Below, piece after piece: positions 60,534-62,525 of a DNA stretch of 62,525 nt (position 1 is its first letter; each line of letters begins with the position of its first letter). Origin of the DNA: Acidobacteriota bacterium (GTDB taxonomy: Bacteria > Acidobacteriota > Polarisedimenticolia > Gp22-AA2). The DNA lies in assembly GCA_018606725.1 (NCBI GenBank), contig JAGYID010000029.1, positions 1 through 62,525 on the forward strand. Reading direction: 5' to 3'. The notes beneath the pieces are model-generated. The model was not told the origin of the DNA. It was given only the letters and a program-made list of their open reading frames with translations, and made no database searches. A program made the position numbers and the translations under genes.

Positions 60534-62324
60534 GTGACGCAGCGCCGCAACTTCGCCGCAGCCCTTCCGGCAGCGATAAGTCTCGCCGCAACCCTCATGT
60601 TCTCCTCCCCCGTCGCGGCGGAGGAGCGCAAGGGCTCGTGGGAGCTCGGCCTGTTCACCGGCGTCACGGCCTACGCCGACGAGTTTCAGCTCACCAACGA
60701 ACTGGACTACGGAGTCCGGTTCGGCTACAACTTCCAGCCGTCCTTCGAAATCGAGTTCCAGGCGGTCGGGACCGGGTGGGCTTCGATGCGCGAGCCCGAC
60801 TCCACCCTGCTGACGGGGCTGGTCCCGTACCTCGCCGATACGGATCGCCAGTTCCGGTCCCTGGCCTACACCGGCCGTTTCCTGATCAACCCGCGCAACG
60901 AGCGGCGGCGCCTCAAACCGTACGTCGCCTTCGGCGCCGGGGTGATCGATTTCACCCCCAGCCCGGAGCTCGACGAGGCCGACGAGGGGGGCGGGATCCA
61001 CGCCAAGCTCGTCACCGTGGGCGGGGGCCTGCGGATGCGATTCACGCCCCACATGTCGGGCCGGGCCGAGCTGGAAGTGCAGTACGCGCCGACCGACATC
61101 TACAGCAACACGCTCATCAACGTCGGGCTCACCTGGGTCCTGGGCGGCGGCAGCCCGAAGGATACCGATGGCGACGGCGTCCTCGACCTGCACGACCAGT
61201 GTCCGGACACGCCGGCGGGCGCGCTGGTCGACCGCCACAACGGCTGTCCGTGGGACACCGACCTCGACGGCATCATGGAAGGGATCGACAAGTGCGGCGA
61301 TACGCCGAAAGGCTGGCCGGTGGACGCGGCCGGCTGCCCGCTCGACACCGACGTGGACGGCGTCCCGGACGGCGCCGACAAGTGCGCCGACACCCCGAAG
61401 GGCGCGATTGTCGATGAGGCCGGCTGCCCGCTCGACGCGGACGGCGACAGCGTCCCGGACGGCATCGATAGGTGCCCGGACACGCCCAAGGATCTGAAGA
61501 CCGGAAAGAGCGCCGTCGTCGACGGTCTGGACGGCGCCAATCCCGGTTGCCCGCACGACAACGACAAGGACGGCATCCCGGACGGCATCGACGAGTGCCC
61601 CCTGACGGCCCCGGGCGCCACCGTCGACCCGCTCGAAGGGGAGCACCCGGGCTGCCCGCGCGACAGCGATGGCGACAAAGTGTGGGATGGTCTCGACCAG
61701 TGCCCGGACACCCCGAAGGGCCAGAAGCTCGACAAGGAAGGCTGCCCGCGCGTCCGCCTCGACAAGGCCGAGCCGCAGGTGTTGCAGAACGTGAAGTTCC
61801 TGCAGGGGACCGAGCTGTACCCGGGGACCGACGCCTGGCTCGAGCTGGCCGTCGATGCGTTGAACTACTGGTCCGATCTGAGCATCGAGATCGGCGTCTA
61901 CACCGACAAGAGCGGCTCGCCGTCGTCCAATAAGCTGGTTGCTCAGCGTCGCGCCGAGGCGATCAAGGCGTGGCTGGTGAATCACGGCATCGACGCGAAG
62001 CGCCTGACGGCCAAGGGCTACGGGGCCGTCAACTTCATCGCCGATAACGACACCGAGGAGGGGAAGGACAAGAACCGCCGCGTCGAGCTCAGGCGGCTGT
62101 CCGGCGATCCGCGCCGGCATCCAAGGCCGATCCCCGAGGCGCCCGTCCCCGCGGAGCCGGAGCACGAGGCCACCCCGGCCGCTCCCGCTCCCGCGGCGCC
62201 GGCAGCGGCCCCGACCGCACCCACCACGCCGCCGGCCGCCGAGCCTGGAGCGGCTCCCACCGCGCCCGCCCCGGCCGCAACCCCCGAACCGTCCCCAACC
62301 CCCACCGCCCCCGCTGGAAACTAG
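60534..62324 (+). CDS. OmpA-family outer-membrane protein with thrombospondin type 3 repeats
   Basis: 596 aa. A signal peptide (FAAALPAAISLAATLMFSS) is followed by an eight-stranded-barrel-like domain (about 35-205; YDGV-type strands such as GSWELGLFTGVTAYADEF). About seven calcium-binding TSP3 repeats follow (DTDGDGVLDLHDQCPDTPAGA and variants, 208-405). The OmpA-like peptidoglycan-binding domain (about 415-525) contains IEIGVYTDKSGSPSSNKLVAQRRAEA and KGYGAVNFIADNDTEEGKDKNRRVEL. A Pro/Ala tail of about 65 residues ends the protein. The start is GTG 60534 after AGAGGA. It tethers outer membrane to cell wall. The 200 bases after it hold nothing I recognise. Confidence 0.92.
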   Translation: MTQRRNFAAALPAAISLAATLMFSSPVAAEERKGSWELGLFTGVTAYADEFQLTNELDYGVRFGYNFQPSFEIEFQAVGTGWASMREPDSTLLTGLVPYLADTDRQFRSLAYTGRFLINPRNERRRLKPYVAFGAGVIDFTPSPELDEADEGGGIHAKLVTVGGGLRMRFTPHMSGRAELEVQYAPTDIYSNTLINVGLTWVLGGGSPKDTDGDGVLDLHDQCPDTPAGALVDRHNGCPWDTDLDGIMEGIDKCGDTPKGWPVDAAGCPLDTDVDGVPDGADKCADTPKGAIVDEAGCPLDADGDSVPDGIDRCPDTPKDLKTGKSAVVDGLDGANPGCPHDNDKDGIPDGIDECPLTAPGATVDPLEGEHPGCPRDSDGDKVWDGLDQCPDTPKGQKLDKEGCPRVRLDKAEPQVLQNVKFLQGTELYPGTDAWLELAVDALNYWSDLSIEIGVYTDKSGSPSSNKLVAQRRAEAIKAWLVNHGIDAKRLTAKGYGAVNFIADNDTEEGKDKNRRVELRRLSGDPRRHPRPIPEAPVPAEPEHEATPAAPAPAAPAAAPTAPTTPPAAEPGAAPTAPAPAATPEPSPTPTAPAGN

Positions 62325-62525
62325 CCACCCCTCCTGACGCCCGACTGCTCAAGCGCGACCTCCGCGCCTTCGCCCATCGACTCGCGGGGATCACGTCCCC
62401 ATAGATCCGCGAAGCCGGTGGGCGGCCCGGAGTGGGATTGGCGGGGACGCGGTCGCCGCGCCCGGATCGGCTGGAGAACGCCGACAGGCGCGGCGCCGCT
62501 CGTCGCTCCCGCGCCCGGCCGCCGA

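Overview
The window is a GC-rich (roughly two-thirds G+C by eye) chromosomal segment from a Gram-negative-type bacterium. It carries outer-membrane barrel proteins, lipoproteins, a DegP-type protease, an OmpA-family protein and periplasmic TPR proteins. Several families point to Acidobacteriota or a close relative: the VWFA-related acidobacterial domain protein, the glycine-zipper lipoprotein pair, a serine/threonine kinase fused to TPRs, and many sigma-54 activators. This placement is an inference from gene content. I see no insertion sequence, integrase, CRISPR array, tRNA or complete rRNA; it looks like ordinary chromosome with unusually readable regulation.

Layout. 95-3553 (minus): HU, sensor kinase and sigma-54 activator, from one promoter. 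3754-4632: ttcA. 4968-6263 (minus): secreted HEAT-repeat protein. 6335-8279: bactofilin behind a long structured leader, then a methyltransferase with a large Ala/Pro insertion. 8322-11071: typA and a glycerophosphodiester phosphodiesterase. 11068-13086: an ATP sulfurylase gene behind a consensus promoter, a 30-codon leader peptide with the motif CCCPIC, and an intrinsic terminator with alternative pairings, which reads as a cysteine-sensing attenuator. 13180-16558: Lys/Arg-rich histone-like protein, two TPR proteins and a small secreted protein. 16690-18097 (minus): two paralogous lipoproteins. 18306-19878: porin. 19969-21309 (minus): aroA. 21438-24886: VWFA protein, membrane metalloprotease-like protein and small genes. 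24925-27984: a large protease/beta-propeller/barrel protein. 28029-30978 (minus): gatB-ftsE-ftsX. 31032-34367: M1-like peptidase and an alpha/beta hydrolase. 34404-35582 (minus): saccharopine-dehydrogenase-like protein. 35682-43227: kinase-TPR protein, MopE-repeat secreted protein, FHA-GAF-PP2C phosphatase. 43262-49988 (minus): activator plus beta-oxidation operon. 50173-53089: membrane protein and aminotransferase. 53126-60294 (minus): kinase-ligA-NtrC operon, sigma-54-driven receiver protein, DegP. 60534-62324: OmpA/TSP3 protein.

Regulation is the most interesting theme. Three enhancer-binding proteins are encoded here, and three sites match the -24/-12 sigma-54 consensus: before the porin, before the small secreted Cys-containing protein and before the stand-alone receiver. 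Each has dyad symmetry upstream that could bind an activator. The receiver promoter lies immediately downstream of the NtrC gene, suggesting a local circuit: kinase and NtrC activate the receiver, next to the DegP gene. Several other genes have near-consensus sigma-70 promoters, and at least four start so close to the -10 box that their mRNAs should be leaderless or nearly so. Three genes appear to start at CTG codons beside or overlapping the previous stop.

Limits: all family calls are from motif recognition without database searches. RNA pairings and promoter boxes were found by eye.
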